Positions 9,455 to 17,632 of a stretch of 39,633 bases of DNA are shown here, piece after piece. The stretch comes from Phycisphaerae bacterium (GTDB lineage Bacteria; Planctomycetota; Phycisphaerae; Sedimentisphaerales; Anaerobacaceae). Within the stretch, counting starts at the first letter, position 1, and each line of letters opens with the position of its first letter. The translations under genes and the position numbers were made by a program. The notes beneath the pieces were generated by a model that made no database searches, had not been told where the DNA came from, and worked only from the letters and a program-made list of their open reading frames with translations. Location of the stretch: NCBI GenBank assembly GCA_016782865.1, contig JADHXR010000065.1:1-39633 (forward strand). Reading direction: 5' to 3'.

Positions 9455-10467
9455 CCCTCGTTTTCTCGCAGAGGACGAGATTATGTTTGGTGAACCGACT
9501 CACACGACATAAGATGCAGAAGATGAAACCCGACGACGGCTATATCGCCTACATCGTAAACCCCAAAGCGGGCGCCAGCAGCAGCAAGCTTACCGGGCGC
9601 CGCTTCGAACGATATCTTGTCAAGAACGGTTACGGCGTCAAGGTCCACATGACCAGATCGCTGGAGCACGCCCGCGAGCTGGCCACCAACGCAGGAATCG
9701 ATTACGACTGCGCGATGGTTATCGTCGTCGGCGGTGACGGCACCGTTCGCGAGGTCGCCCACGGTCTGGAGGGCAGCGACAAGCCGCTGCTGATAGTGCC
9801 CCACGGGACGGAGAATCTGCTCGCCAACGAACTGGGATTTGATGAAACGCTTAAAACGCTCATAAGAACGTTCGAGGCCGAGTACGTTCGGCCTTTGGAT
9901 TTGGGAAGAGCAAACGGCCGATGTTTTACTTCCATCGCCGGGTTCGGATTCGATGGTGACATTGTCAAACGGGTAAGCGATCGGCGAGAGGGGCACATAC
10001 GTCACTCTGATTATTTCTGGCCGATATGGCGGACGTTCTGGAACTACAAATTCGATCCCATGAGAGTGGAGGTTGATGGAGAGGAGATTTTTGATGGGCG
10101 CGGGCTTGTTTTTGTAGGGAATATCTCGCGCTACGCCGTGGGGTTGCAGATATTGCACTATGCAGATTTTGGCGACGGTCTGCTTGATGTGTGCGTCTAC
10201 AAATGTGCATCTCAGCTTCACCTTGCCAAGCACTCGCTGTTGACTATTTTCAAGCATCACGCCGATCGCAAAGATGTTATCTATCGCCAGGGGAAGAATA
10301 TTTCGGTAAGTTCCGGTATCGCCGGGATACAGACCGAGATTGACGGCGATCCGGGCCCCGCTTTGCCGGTCGAGATCAGCGTGATACGGCACGCGGTCAA
10401 TTGCGTTGTGCCGGAAAACGCGAAGCCGGCTGGGATGAGAACAAGAATTGTCAGGGCGATAGGGTAA
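9451..10467 (+). CDS. Lipid kinase of the diacylglycerol kinase family (YegS/DgkB type)
   Basis: The catalytic domain begins at IAYIVNPKAGASSSK, the first conserved motif of the DAGK catalytic domain. It continues with VVGGDGTVREVAHGL, the ATP-binding GGDGT motif, and PHGTENLLANELG, the GTxN(D) motif. Together these define prokaryotic ATP-dependent lipid kinases that phosphorylate diacylglycerol or related lipids at the membrane. The C-terminal beta-rich lobe contains EIDGDPGPALPVEISV, matching the family's (E/Q)xDGE element. The start at ATG 9451 overlaps the previous stop (ATGA); GTG 9490 and ATG 9514 are in-frame alternatives. The neighbouring kdsA concerns lipopolysaccharide, so a role in envelope lipid metabolism is plausible. 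The exact substrate cannot be read from sequence. Confidence 0.9.
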   Translation: MTLVFSQRTRLCLVNRLTRHKMQKMKPDDGYIAYIVNPKAGASSSKLTGRRFERYLVKNGYGVKVHMTRSLEHARELATNAGIDYDCAMVIVVGGDGTVREVAHGLEGSDKPLLIVPHGTENLLANELGFDETLKTLIRTFEAEYVRPLDLGRANGRCFTSIAGFGFDGDIVKRVSDRREGHIRHSDYFWPIWRTFWNYKFDPMRVEVDGEEIFDGRGLVFVGNISRYAVGLQILHYADFGDGLLDVCVYKCASQLHLAKHSLLTIFKHHADRKDVIYRQGKNISVSSGIAGIQTEIDGDPGPALPVEISVIRHAVNCVVPENAKPAGMRTRIVRAIG

Positions 10468-10495
10468 GCATTGACTATTGACTATTGATGTGGAT

Positions 10496-11320
10496 ATGAA
10501 CAACGCTCGTTTCAATATAGGCGAAGTGGAAGTCAGTTTGGATTCGCCACTGTTCGTGATGGCCGGGCCTTGCGTGATTGAAAGCAAAGCGCACTGCCTG
10601 GAGATTGCGAGCAGATTGGTCGAAATCGGCCAAAGGACCGGCACTGGAATGATTTTCAAGGCGAGTTTCGACAAGGCCAATCGTTCCAGTTTGCAGGGCT
10701 TTCGCGGCCCCGGTTTGGAAAAGGGCCTTGAGATTCTGGCTGCGGTTCGCCGGCAGACCGCCCTGGCGGTGATGACGGATGTGCACGAGCCCTCCCAGGC
10801 TGATTCGGTTGCCGACGTCGTCGATTGTCTCCAGGTGCCCGCTTTTCTATGCAGGCAGAGTGATCTACTCTGCGCGTGTGCTCAAACAGGCAAGCCCGTC
10901 AATGTGAAGAAAGGGCAATTTCTCTCGCCCGATGAGATGCGGAATGTTGTCGATAAAATTCGTGCGTCTGATAATGAGCAGATAATGCTAACCGAGCGGG
11001 GCACGTTCTTTGGATACAACCGTCTGGTCAACGACATGACGGCAATTGACGCCATGAGACAATTGGGCAGTCCTGTTGTGTTTGATGCCACACACAGCAC
11101 GCAACAGCCGGGGGGGCTTGGTAACGCAAGTGGGGGCCGGCGCGAAATGGCGCCGATACTTGCCAAGGCGGCGGTCGCCGCCGGTGCGGACGGCCTCTTT
11201 ATCGAGGTTCACACCGAACCGGAGCAGGCGAAATCCGATGCCGCTTGCATCATGCCGCTGGACTGGCTAGAAGAGCTGGTGACAGTCTGCAAGGAAATAT
11301 TTGAGGTCGTGCGCGGATAA
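10496..11320 (+). CDS. kdsA: 3-deoxy-8-phosphooctulonate synthase
   Basis: This enzyme condenses phosphoenolpyruvate with arabinose 5-phosphate to KDO-8-phosphate, the first committed step to the KDO of lipopolysaccharide. The diagnostic blocks are present in order: [74 protein letters not shown] and [14 protein letters not shown]. The Cys in AGPC, where the E. coli enzyme has Asn, places it in the metal-dependent class of the family. ATG 10496 gives 274 residues, close to the usual length; an in-frame TTG at 10478 would add six residues, but it lies inside a short tandem repeat and has no visible ribosome site. The gene follows the lipid kinase by 28 bases. Confidence 0.96.
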   Translation: MNNARFNIGEVEVSLDSPLFVMAGPCVIESKAHCLEIASRLVEIGQRTGTGMIFKASFDKANRSSLQGFRGPGLEKGLEILAAVRRQTALAVMTDVHEPSQADSVADVVDCLQVPAFLCRQSDLLCACAQTGKPVNVKKGQFLSPDEMRNVVDKIRASDNEQIMLTERGTFFGYNRLVNDMTAIDAMRQLGSPVVFDATHSTQQPGGLGNASGGRREMAPILAKAAVAAGADGLFIEVHTEPEQAKSDAACIMPLDWLEELVTVCKEIFEVVRG

Positions 11321-11348
11321 GAAAGTGACAGGTGCAAGGAAATATTTG
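11279..11348 (+). repeat. Imperfect direct repeat across the kdsA / radical SAM junction
   Basis: GTGACAGTCTGCAAGGAAAT (starting 11279) and GTGACAGGTGCAAGGAAAT (starting 11325) both continue into ATTTG. The two copies are 25 and 24 bases long and differ only around one position. The first encodes the C terminus of KdsA; the second lies just after its stop. Each copy carries AAGGA five bases before a TTG in the reading frame of the next gene. This looks like a small duplication that copied a ribosome-binding site. Confidence 0.7.
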
Positions 11349-12302
11349 TACGGGCCCGTGCCGTCACGCCGGCTCGGACTGAGCTACGGCGTTGATATTG
11401 TGCCATTCAAAGTGTGCACTTTGGATTGCGTCTATTGTCAGCTTGGGAGAACCGTCGAGAAAACAATCGAGCGAAAGGACTTTGCGCCTATCGAGGCGAT
11501 TCTCGCCGAGCTCAGAGAAGCACTTGCCGAAGGTGCGAAAGCCGACTTTGTCACCATCGGCGGATCCGGGGAGCCGACCCTGCACTCACGGCTTGGCGAA
11601 CTAATAGACGGCATAAAAGGGATCACAGATATTCCCACGGCATTGTTGACCAACGGGACTCTATTCGAGAGGCGGGATGTGCGCGGCGATTGTGCCCGGG
11701 TTGACGTGCTGCTGCCCTCGCTGGATGCCGGCGACGAGCAGACGTTCCGGAGAATAGACCGGCCGGAGCCGACTATTAGTGTTGAGAACGTGATCTCGGG
11801 ATTGTGCGCGCTGCGAGAAGAATTTGCCGGGCAAATATGGATCGAGGTTTTCCTCGTTCCCTCTATAAATACAGCCCCCCGTCAAATTGCGCATATCAAG
11901 GAAGCGATAGACCGGATCAGGCCCGACAAAGTCCAGTTGAACACGGCCGTACGTCCAACCGCCGATCCGAACGTTGTCAAACTTAACGCCGAGAAGCTAC
12001 AGGAGATAGCGCTGCGGCTGGGATCGGGCTGCGAGGTCGTAGCCGACTTTTCTATTGCCCCGAATGGGCAGGTCACACGGGGCGGAGGGGCCGATGAGCT
12101 GGGAATGCATTTCGGCGTGGCTGAGAAGAGACAAACGGTGCTATCAATGCTAAAACGCAGGCCCTGCTCGCTGGACGACATATCCGCAGGCCTGTCGCTG
12201 AGCAGCAGCGAAGCAGAGAAGTATGTTGCCCAATTGCAGGACCGGGGATTGGTTCAGGCCACGCGAAAAGGCGGACGAGTCTTTTTCAAGAGCGTCTCCT
12301 GA
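11301..12302 (+). CDS. Radical SAM protein with C-terminal winged helix
   Basis: The N-terminal domain has [20 protein letters not shown] and then CTLDCVYC (Cys at about 39, 43, 46), the CxxxCxxC motif that binds the 4Fe-4S cluster of radical SAM enzymes. GGSGEPTLH is the GGE-like SAM-binding motif. This arrangement is that of the COG0731-type Fe-S oxidoreductases, which have no agreed substrate in bacteria. Residues from about 270 ([19 protein letters not shown]...[16 protein letters not shown]) form a winged-helix module, which could bind nucleic acid. TTG 11301 has AAGGA at ideal spacing inside the direct repeat; GTG 11325 is the alternative and gives a family-like length. It follows or overlaps kdsA. 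Confidence 0.88.
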   Translation: MRSCADKKVTGARKYLYGPVPSRRLGLSYGVDIVPFKVCTLDCVYCQLGRTVEKTIERKDFAPIEAILAELREALAEGAKADFVTIGGSGEPTLHSRLGELIDGIKGITDIPTALLTNGTLFERRDVRGDCARVDVLLPSLDAGDEQTFRRIDRPEPTISVENVISGLCALREEFAGQIWIEVFLVPSINTAPRQIAHIKEAIDRIRPDKVQLNTAVRPTADPNVVKLNAEKLQEIALRLGSGCEVVADFSIAPNGQVTRGGGADELGMHFGVAEKRQTVLSMLKRRPCSLDDISAGLSLSSSEAEKYVAQLQDRGLVQATRKGGRVFFKSVS

Positions 12303-12388
12303 GCGCAGCAAAAAACATTTCAAGCCGAGAGCATCGTAGTTAATTTCTCCGAATTTCCTCTCAATTGGTCATATTAACATTCAATTTG

Positions 12389-12416
12389 TAAAGCTGGAAG
12401 AGTTATTGGCCGATAA
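12389..12416 (+). promoter_or_regulatory. Sigma-28 (FliA)-like promoter, distal copy
   Basis: TAAAGCTG at 12389-12396 and a perfect GCCGATAA at 12409-12416, separated by 12 bases. The flagellar sigma-28 consensus is TAAAGTTT, 11 bases, GCCGATAA. The -10 half matches exactly and the TAAA core of the -35 is intact. Confidence 0.5.
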
Positions 12417-12482
12417 AAGCCTTGTGGCATTTTTCAAAGCATTGATTTTATCAGGCATCTTGAAGAAAAGTTATGTTTGTGC

Positions 12483-12509
12483 TTTAGATTATTGCGTTTA
12501 GGCCGATAA
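12483..12509 (+). promoter_or_regulatory. Sigma-28 (FliA)-like promoter, proximal copy
   Basis: A second exact GCCGATAA at 12502-12509, with TTTAGATT at 12483-12490, 11 bases upstream. The -35 half matches five of eight consensus positions. It shares GGCCGATAA with the distal site, 93 bases apart. It would start transcription about 25 bases before the ATG at 12541. Confidence 0.5.
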
Positions 12510-12540
12510 GAAAAGACAGTTGCTCAAAACGCTTACGCGA

Positions 12541-12822
12541 ATGTTGCTTGCCGCTCGGTTTAGACTGACTTTTATGAAAAGAATGAAGCGACAACTGGTA
12601 TTGAACAAGGGAGTTGAGAAATTTATTTTCCGTTACGAAAATGGGAGAGAGGATGAACTTCTCGACGTTTTGATTGAGCGGGCAAAAGATAGAAGCACGG
12701 ATTTCGATTGGTTCGATGCAGCAGTGTTGAGCTTCAAACTCACGCAGTCCCTTATAGGCCAGGCCGATGAACTCCTGAACGAAAACAAAGATGTTGAGGT
12801 CCAGTCAAACCAGTCATTTTGA
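12541..12822 (+). CDS. Small basic-to-acidic protein of unknown function
   Basis: An open frame of 93 residues from ATG 12541 (TTG 12520 and ATG 12574 are in-frame alternatives; none has a strong ribosome site). The first 25 residues are basic and hydrophobic (MLLAARFRLTFMKRMKRQLVLNK). The middle, GREDELLDVLIERAKDRSTDFDWFDAAVLSFKLTQSLI, looks like two amphipathic helices; the end is acidic. I do not recognise the family. The coding pattern and position behind two sigma-28-like promoters suggest it is real and perhaps controlled with motility genes. It is followed after 60 bases by the recombinase gene, possibly in the same transcript. Confidence 0.6.
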   Translation: MLLAARFRLTFMKRMKRQLVLNKGVEKFIFRYENGREDELLDVLIERAKDRSTDFDWFDAAVLSFKLTQSLIGQADELLNENKDVEVQSNQSF

Positions 12823-12882
12823 TGTCTGCGGAGAAATGAATGAGTGCTGTGTATTCTTTAGAAGGCGAAGGAATTCTGCGAA

Positions 12883-13926
12883 ATGATCAGACAAACAGAT
12901 AGGCACATTATGGAAGAAAGTACGATTATCCAAAAGTTCTTAGATTACCTGAGATTCGAAAAACGGTTCTCCGAGCATACAGCCAAGTGCTATGGTGCGG
13001 ACTTGTCGCAGTTCGGCGAATTTCTCAAAGGTTCACCGGGACAGGGTCTGCATCATGACGAGCCGGTATCGATGGGTTATCACGAAGGTGAGCCGGAACA
13101 TGGGGTTGCCGTGGCAACAAAGGTGCGGGTCGAGGTAGATCAGTTGCTTCTCTCACTGCAGACAGATTCTGTGAGAGCTTACCTGGCATACTTGAACGAA
13201 AAGGAATATGCTAAGGCCACGATTGCCCGCAAGCTCGCAACGCTGCGCAGTTTTTACAAGTTTCTGGTCAAGAGAAATCACATTAGCTCGAATCCCGTTG
13301 TCACAATCAGAACGCCGAAGCAGGAGAAGAAGCTGCCTCGCTTCCTCGAGTACGAAGAGGTAAAGAGGTTGCTCAGCACACCGCCGATGAATACCTGGTT
13401 GGGTGCAAGAGACAGCGCCATTCTGGAGACGCTTTACAGCACTGGAATAAGGGTCAGCGAGCTGGTAGCGCTGAACATGGATGATATTGATTTCCTTGGC
13501 GAAGTGGTTCACGTAAGAGGCAAAGGCAAGAAGGAACGAATTGCTCCTATCGGCTCGTCTGCTTTGCAGGTCATACAACATTATATGGAGTACAGGAACA
13601 AGCGGGCGCAGAATAACGGCAACTTTGACTCACGAGTCTTGTTCGTGAACAAGCACGGGCAGCGGCTGAGCACTCGCAGTGTCCGACGCAAGATGGACAA
13701 GTATCTGAAAATCGCCGGGCTTGATCCGGCAATCAGCCCGCATACGTTGCGGCATAGCTTTGCAACGCACATGCTTAACAGTGGCGCCGATCTGAGGAGT
13801 GTTCAGGAGCTGCTTGGTCATCAATCACTTTCAACCACACAGGTCTATACGCACCTGACCACTGCCAGGCTCAAAGAGGTGTATGACAATGCTCATCCGC
13901 GAAATAACGGACACGAAGAACATTAA
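12883..13926 (+). CDS. Tyrosine site-specific recombinase, XerC/XerD type
   Basis: A protein of 347 residues. The N-terminal SAM-like core-binding domain (IIQKFLDYLRFEKRFSEHTAKCYGADL) is interrupted at about 50-85 by an insert (GSPGQGLHHDEPVSMGYHEG...). The catalytic domain shows Arg in TGIRVSEL, Lys in GKGKKERIAPIG, HTLRHSFATHML with the His-x-x-Arg pair, LGHQSLSTTQVYTH with the last His, and the nucleophile Tyr. Housekeeping XerC/XerD resolve chromosome dimers at dif, and the Xer-like length and lack of neighbouring mobile genes favour this role. I cannot separate XerC from XerD without alignment. A clear terminator follows 40 bases after the stop. Confidence 0.9.
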   Translation: MIRQTDRHIMEESTIIQKFLDYLRFEKRFSEHTAKCYGADLSQFGEFLKGSPGQGLHHDEPVSMGYHEGEPEHGVAVATKVRVEVDQLLLSLQTDSVRAYLAYLNEKEYAKATIARKLATLRSFYKFLVKRNHISSNPVVTIRTPKQEKKLPRFLEYEEVKRLLSTPPMNTWLGARDSAILETLYSTGIRVSELVALNMDDIDFLGEVVHVRGKGKKERIAPIGSSALQVIQHYMEYRNKRAQNNGNFDSRVLFVNKHGQRLSTRSVRRKMDKYLKIAGLDPAISPHTLRHSFATHMLNSGADLRSVQELLGHQSLSTTQVYTHLTTARLKEVYDNAHPRNNGHEEH

Positions 13927-13963
13927 CCGTTCAGGCGAGATGTGAAAAATATAGTCATTTGGC

Positions 13964-13996
13964 AACCCCCAAGATGTTTTTGGGGGTTTTCTTTTT
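13964..13996 (+). terminator. Rho-independent terminator after the recombinase
   Basis: The arms AACCCCCAA (13964-13972) and TTGGGGGTT (13980-13988) pair perfectly over nine bases around a seven-base loop, and TTCTTTTTT follows. It ends the plus-strand unit that contains the recombinase. The A run before the stem is weaker, so activity on the minus strand is less likely. Confidence 0.88.
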
Positions 13997-14087
13997 TGTG
14001 TGAGCTGATCGTTACTTTGCGGGCGGTAAGAAATTCGAAAAGGAGCGAGCCGGCGCCTGTCGCAGTCCTGCTTGGGCGAGCGGTTGG

Positions 14088-14612
14088 CTATTGCGTTTTT
14101 CTAAGCGTGAATTCGGACATGAGAAGCTTGCCGGTCGGACAGAAATAGGTTACCTGCAATATGTGACTGCTGCTGTTGGACTGATCGAGAGGCAGAGTGA
14201 ATTGATAAGCGCGCAGGTGTTCCAGCCAATATTCATTGTTCGTAAACGGATCCGTCAAATCAACAGCGGGCCACATGGCGAGTCTCTTGCCTTTCGGTTT
14301 GGCCGAACGCTGCACGTGCTCGTACAGCTCGAAATGAAAGATGCCGGGCGACTTGATCTGGCAGCCGAATGGATCGAGCAAACTGACGTAAAGGTTTATC
14401 CGGGGCCGATGTGTCTGGTCGGCGGGGACATACTCGGTCAGCGGTGGAATGTCGATTCTCTCAGGAGCGTAGCGTGTACAGGGAACAACCCCGTCGAGAC
14501 CATTGTCAGTGTCCGTCGCCGACGCAAGAGACGATGACCGCGACTGGCAGCCGGCGTTGATAAAAACACAGACAAGCGCGAATACGCAAAGTGTGTCAGG
14601 CGATGATTTCAT
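14088..14612 (-). CDS. Putative secreted lipoprotein of unknown function
   Basis: From ATG 14612 the protein has 174 residues. It starts with MKSSPDTLCVFALVCVFINAGC, a short lipoprotein signal with Cys at about 22 as the lipidation site; a TTG at 14624 would add four residues. The mature part has no motif I know. It contains the segments RINLYVSLLDPFGCQIKSPGIFHFELYEH and YQFTLPLDQ, which suggest a small beta-sandwich. A Ser-rich linker follows the lipid Cys, as in outer-membrane-anchored lipoproteins. It is separated from ribBA downstream by about 110 bases on the same strand and has its own start. Confidence 0.7.
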   Translation of the reverse strand: MKSSPDTLCVFALVCVFINAGCQSRSSSLASATDTDNGLDGVVPCTRYAPERIDIPPLTEYVPADQTHRPRINLYVSLLDPFGCQIKSPGIFHFELYEHVQRSAKPKGKRLAMWPAVDLTDPFTNNEYWLEHLRAYQFTLPLDQSNSSSHILQVTYFCPTGKLLMSEFTLRKTQ

Positions 14613-14720
14613 GCTAATCTTCAAATGTCAACTCAACTTGTAATTGCATAAAAGGCTGGCAATGGACCACTGAATCCGCCGACAATCGTACACCAACATA
14701 GAGCAGCCAAACTCGGACGG

Positions 14721-15962
14721 CTACAAGTCTTCATCTAACAGATGGCCAAGGCGGCATTTCTTCGTTCTCAAATAGTCAATGTTGTGCTCGCCCGGCTCGG
14801 CCTTCAGCGGTATTTGCTCGGCGATCGATATACCATAGACCTCAAGGCGATTAATCTTCTTGGGGTTGTTGGTCAGTATGCGTATATTGTGCAGTCCGAG
14901 GTCGCGGCAGATTTGAGCGCCAATTCCATAGTCTCGCTTGTCAGCACTGAAACCTAACTTCAGGTTGGCGTCAACCGTATCGAGGCCTTGCTCCTGAAGC
15001 TTGTAAGCACGCAGTTTGTTTGACAAGCCGATGCCGCGACCTTCCTGCCGCAGATAGATCAGAGCGCCCCGGCCGGCTCTCTCAATCATTTTCATCGCGG
15101 TCACAAGTTGATAGCCGCACTCGCAACGCTGCGAGTGGAAGAGATCGCCGGTCATGCATTCCGAATGTACCCGGACCAGCACGGGCTCGTCGTGCTCGGT
15201 TGGCTTGCCGGTTTCGTCGAGTATGCCGACGTCACCTTTGCACAATGCCAGATGCGGTTCGGCCGAAGAAATGCTTTCATAGCCAATGAGCTGAAAGTCG
15301 CCGTAGTCGGTAGGCAGATGAACGGATTCGAGACGATCTATCTGGCTCTCGCGCTGCAGACGATACTCAATGAGCTTCGCGATCGAAGCAATCTTCAAGC
15401 CGTGCTTCTCGCAGAACGTCAGCAGTTCCGGGACCCGGGCCATCGAGCCGTCATCGTTCATGATCTCGCAGATAACACCGGCATGCTTGAGACCCGCCTG
15501 TACCATTAGATCGACCGCACCTTCGGTTTGTCCCGCTCGAACGAGCACTCCGCCCTCACGGGCGCGCAGCGGAAACACGTGGCCGGGGCGAGCAAGGTCG
15601 CTAGATTTGGCCTCGTCGGCGGTTGCTGTCAGAATCGTTTGTGCCCTGTCGGCAGCACTGATGCCGGTGGCGATCCCTTTGGCTGCATCAATGCTGACCG
15701 TAAAGGCTGTGCTGAAAGCAGCAGTATTGTCGGCCGTCTGCGGATAGAGACCAAGCGAATCGCATTTGTCGGGCGCCAACGGCAGGCAAATAAGGCCGCG
15801 GCCGAAGGTGGCCATGAAGTTGACAATCTCAGGTGTTACCTTCTCGGCGGCGCAGACCAAGTCTCCCTCATTCTCACGGTCTTCGTTGTCGACAAGAACG
15901 ATCATCCTTCCCAGGCGAAGCTCGGCCAAAACTTCCGGTATTTCACTAAACTGTACTGCCAC
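14721..15962 (-). CDS. ribBA: Bifunctional DHBP synthase / GTP cyclohydrolase II
   Basis: The two enzymes that start riboflavin synthesis, fused in one protein of 413 residues. The N-terminal half makes 3,4-dihydroxy-2-butanone 4-phosphate from ribulose 5-phosphate (VDNEDRENEGDLV near 24-36; RPGHVFPLRAREGGVLVRAGQTE). The C-terminal half opens GTP: the zinc site is visible as SECMTGDLFHSQRCECGYQL (Cys at the three expected places), followed by YLRQEGRGIGLSNKLRAYKLQ and ANLKLGFSADKRDYGIGAQI. The GTG start is preceded by GAGGATAAG at suitable spacing. It lies 64 bases after pgsA on the same strand, probably in its transcript. No FMN riboswitch is present in that gap. Confidence 0.96.
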   Translation of the reverse strand: MAVQFSEIPEVLAELRLGRMIVLVDNEDRENEGDLVCAAEKVTPEIVNFMATFGRGLICLPLAPDKCDSLGLYPQTADNTAAFSTAFTVSIDAAKGIATGISAADRAQTILTATADEAKSSDLARPGHVFPLRAREGGVLVRAGQTEGAVDLMVQAGLKHAGVICEIMNDDGSMARVPELLTFCEKHGLKIASIAKLIEYRLQRESQIDRLESVHLPTDYGDFQLIGYESISSAEPHLALCKGDVGILDETGKPTEHDEPVLVRVHSECMTGDLFHSQRCECGYQLVTAMKMIERAGRGALIYLRQEGRGIGLSNKLRAYKLQEQGLDTVDANLKLGFSADKRDYGIGAQICRDLGLHNIRILTNNPKKINRLEVYGISIAEQIPLKAEPGEHNIDYLRTKKCRLGHLLDEDL

Positions 15963-16026
15963 CTGCTTATCCTCAACAACGAATGCAAAGCACCTGCAAA
16001 GACATCAAACTAATCAGCAGTTGCCC

Positions 16027-16659
16027 TCAATCTGGGGTTTTGTTCGCTAGGTTCTGCTCATATTCTTCAATATACCTACTTCCGTTGCGTATGTAAATAA
16101 GAGTTGCCAAAATAGCGGTCCCGGCAGCCGACCACCACAGAGTGCGAAGCAGCCAGATCCAGCCCGGCAGCACGGTCGAGGCCTCTGGGCCGATCAGGAT
16201 TGCCGCCACCATTGACAGTTGCAGGGTAGTGGCAAGCTTACCAACGAACACCGGGACGATGTGTATTTGTGATGTAATTAAGTAGACAATTGCAAAGCCG
16301 ATCAGCAAGAACATATCTTTGCCGATTATCAGGACGACGACGGTGGGGGGAAGCAAGAAACCGCGAACGTGTCCTCGTTGCGAAGCCAGGAGCAGACAGG
16401 CAGAAATCATAAGCAATTTGTCCGCAATGGGATCGAGAAATGCACCGAGTTTCGTGATCTGATTTCTGGTTCGGGCCAGATAGCCATCCACGCCGTCACT
16501 GATCGCCATTAGCAAGAAGGTGAGAATCGCCACGTACCTCATGGCATTCTGCGTACCATAGCTGAGAGCGACATCATTGGTCTTCAACATAAAGCTGACG
16601 AACGGCGCTATCAGCAGGATGCGAAAAATAGTAATCCGATTGGCCCAATTGAGCGTCAT
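16027..16659 (-). CDS. pgsA: CDP-diacylglycerol--glycerol-3-phosphate 3-phosphatidyltransferase
   Basis: An integral membrane CDP-alcohol phosphatidyltransferase of 210 residues. The signature DGVDGYLARTRNQITKLGAF followed by LDPIAD, at about 55-80, has all conserved Asp, Gly, Ala and Arg positions of the family. The N terminus (WANRITIFRILLIAPFVSFML) is the usual first helix of PgsA, and about five further hydrophobic helices follow. The enzyme makes phosphatidylglycerol phosphate. A related phosphatidyltransferase is possible, but the N terminus favours PgsA. It precedes ribBA and has its own sigma-70-like promoter at 16702-16730. Confidence 0.88.
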   Translation of the reverse strand: MTLNWANRITIFRILLIAPFVSFMLKTNDVALSYGTQNAMRYVAILTFLLMAISDGVDGYLARTRNQITKLGAFLDPIADKLLMISACLLLASQRGHVRGFLLPPTVVVLIIGKDMFLLIGFAIVYLITSQIHIVPVFVGKLATTLQLSMVAAILIGPEASTVLPGWIWLLRTLWWSAAGTAILATLIYIRNGSRYIEEYEQNLANKTPD

Positions 16660-16701
16660 ATTGTCTGCACCTGCGAATAAATGCTCGATCAGTGTGCTGC
16701 T

Positions 16702-16730
16702 ATGTTAAGCTCCGAGAGGATATTTGACAA
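16702..16730 (-). promoter_or_regulatory. Sigma-70-like promoter of pgsA-ribBA
   Basis: On the minus strand TTGTCA (16730-16725), 17 bases, then TAACAT (16707-16702). It lies about 45 bases before the pgsA ATG and back-to-back with the pdxJ promoter. Confidence 0.5.
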
Positions 16731-16782
16731 GAAATGATCGTCAAAAACGAGTACGCCGGAGTAATTTGAATGCTTAATTTGC

Positions 16783-16810
16783 TTGTACCTAAGTCGGACC
16801 GTGATATAAT
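16783..16810 (+). promoter_or_regulatory. Sigma-70-like promoter of pdxJ-dapA
   Basis: TTGTAC at 16783-16788, 16 bases, and a perfect TATAAT at 16805-16810. It gives a leader of about 20 bases to the pdxJ ATG at 16837. Confidence 0.6.
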
Positions 16811-16836
16811 TCAGCCGTCAAATCGAGGGCAAGAAG

Positions 16837-17562
16837 ATGGCTGTATTGAATGTCAATATCGACCACGTGGCGACAGTGAGGCAGGCTCGGCTGACAGATG
16901 AGCCGGACCCGGTCTGGGCGGCGGTCCAGTGTGAGCTGGCCGGTGCGAATGGAATTACGACTCATCTGCGGCAGGACAGGCGGCATATTTGCGACCGGGA
17001 TGTTCGTTTGCTGAAAGAGACCGTCGCCTGCAAGCTGAATCTGGAAATGTGCATGGCTGAGCCGATAGTCAGAATCGCCGAAGAGGTCAAGCCGGATCAG
17101 GTGACGTTGGTGCCTGAAAAGAGAGCCGAGTTGACAACCGAAGGCGGCCTGGATTGTGCCAGACACAAGAAGCGGCTTGCCGAGGTGGTCAGGAGGATGC
17201 ACAAGAAGCGCATTTTGGTGAGCACTTTTATCGCACCTGACACCGAGCAAATCATCGCCTCGGCTCAGACCGGCTGCGATGCGATCGAGCTGCACACCGG
17301 CATGTACGCAAACGCGAAGGGCCAACGAGCCGTCAAGATGCGATTGGCCGAGTTGGAGGCCGGCAAAGAGCTGGCGGCCGAAAACAAGCTTGTGGTTCAC
17401 GCCGGTCACGGTTTGACATATCGCAACATCGGCGCCGCGGCGTGCATCAATGGCTTATGCGAGTTGAATATAGGCCACAGCATCATTGCCAGGGCGGTCT
17501 TCGTCGGGATAGGGCAGGCAACCGCCGAGATGATAAGACTGATTGACAAATTCAGTGGGTGA
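16837..17562 (+). CDS. pdxJ: Pyridoxine 5'-phosphate synthase
   Basis: This enzyme joins 3-amino-2-oxopropyl phosphate and deoxyxylulose 5-phosphate in the DXP-dependent vitamin B6 pathway. Its 241 residues match the family length. Conserved blocks include NVNIDHVATVRQAR at 5-18, GITTHLRQDRRHI, LNLEMC, QVTLVPEKR, FIAPD, AIELHTG and VHAGHGLTYRN. The start ATG has GAGGGCAAGA upstream. The fold is a TIM barrel active as an octamer. It is the first gene downstream of a clear promoter; dapA follows 70 bases later and may be cotranscribed. Confidence 0.96.
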   Translation: MAVLNVNIDHVATVRQARLTDEPDPVWAAVQCELAGANGITTHLRQDRRHICDRDVRLLKETVACKLNLEMCMAEPIVRIAEEVKPDQVTLVPEKRAELTTEGGLDCARHKKRLAEVVRRMHKKRILVSTFIAPDTEQIIASAQTGCDAIELHTGMYANAKGQRAVKMRLAELEAGKELAAENKLVVHAGHGLTYRNIGAAACINGLCELNIGHSIIARAVFVGIGQATAEMIRLIDKFSG

Positions 17563-17632
17563 GTCGTGAGTTTGTGCCTGGCAAGCCGCCGGCCGTGAAC
17601 TATAGACTGTCCAGCAGACAAGGAGATTGACA

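Noticed and set aside
10466-10490. Short tandem repeat ATTGACTATTGACTATTG
   Set aside because: Only two to three seven-base units; it helps to decide the kdsA start but is too small to be listed as an element.
12436-12455. Sigma-54 promoter (TGGCATTTTTCAAAGC)
   Set aside because: The GG-GC spacing is 11, not the 10 bases required, and the second half is weak.
14091-14537. Plus-strand frame of 148 codons
   Set aside because: The minus strand has a lipoprotein signal and lipobox here; the plus frame has no ribosome site.
15963-16026. Possible FMN riboswitch before ribBA
   Set aside because: The gap is only 64 bases and lacks the conserved FMN-aptamer segments; ribBA follows pgsA in the same unit.
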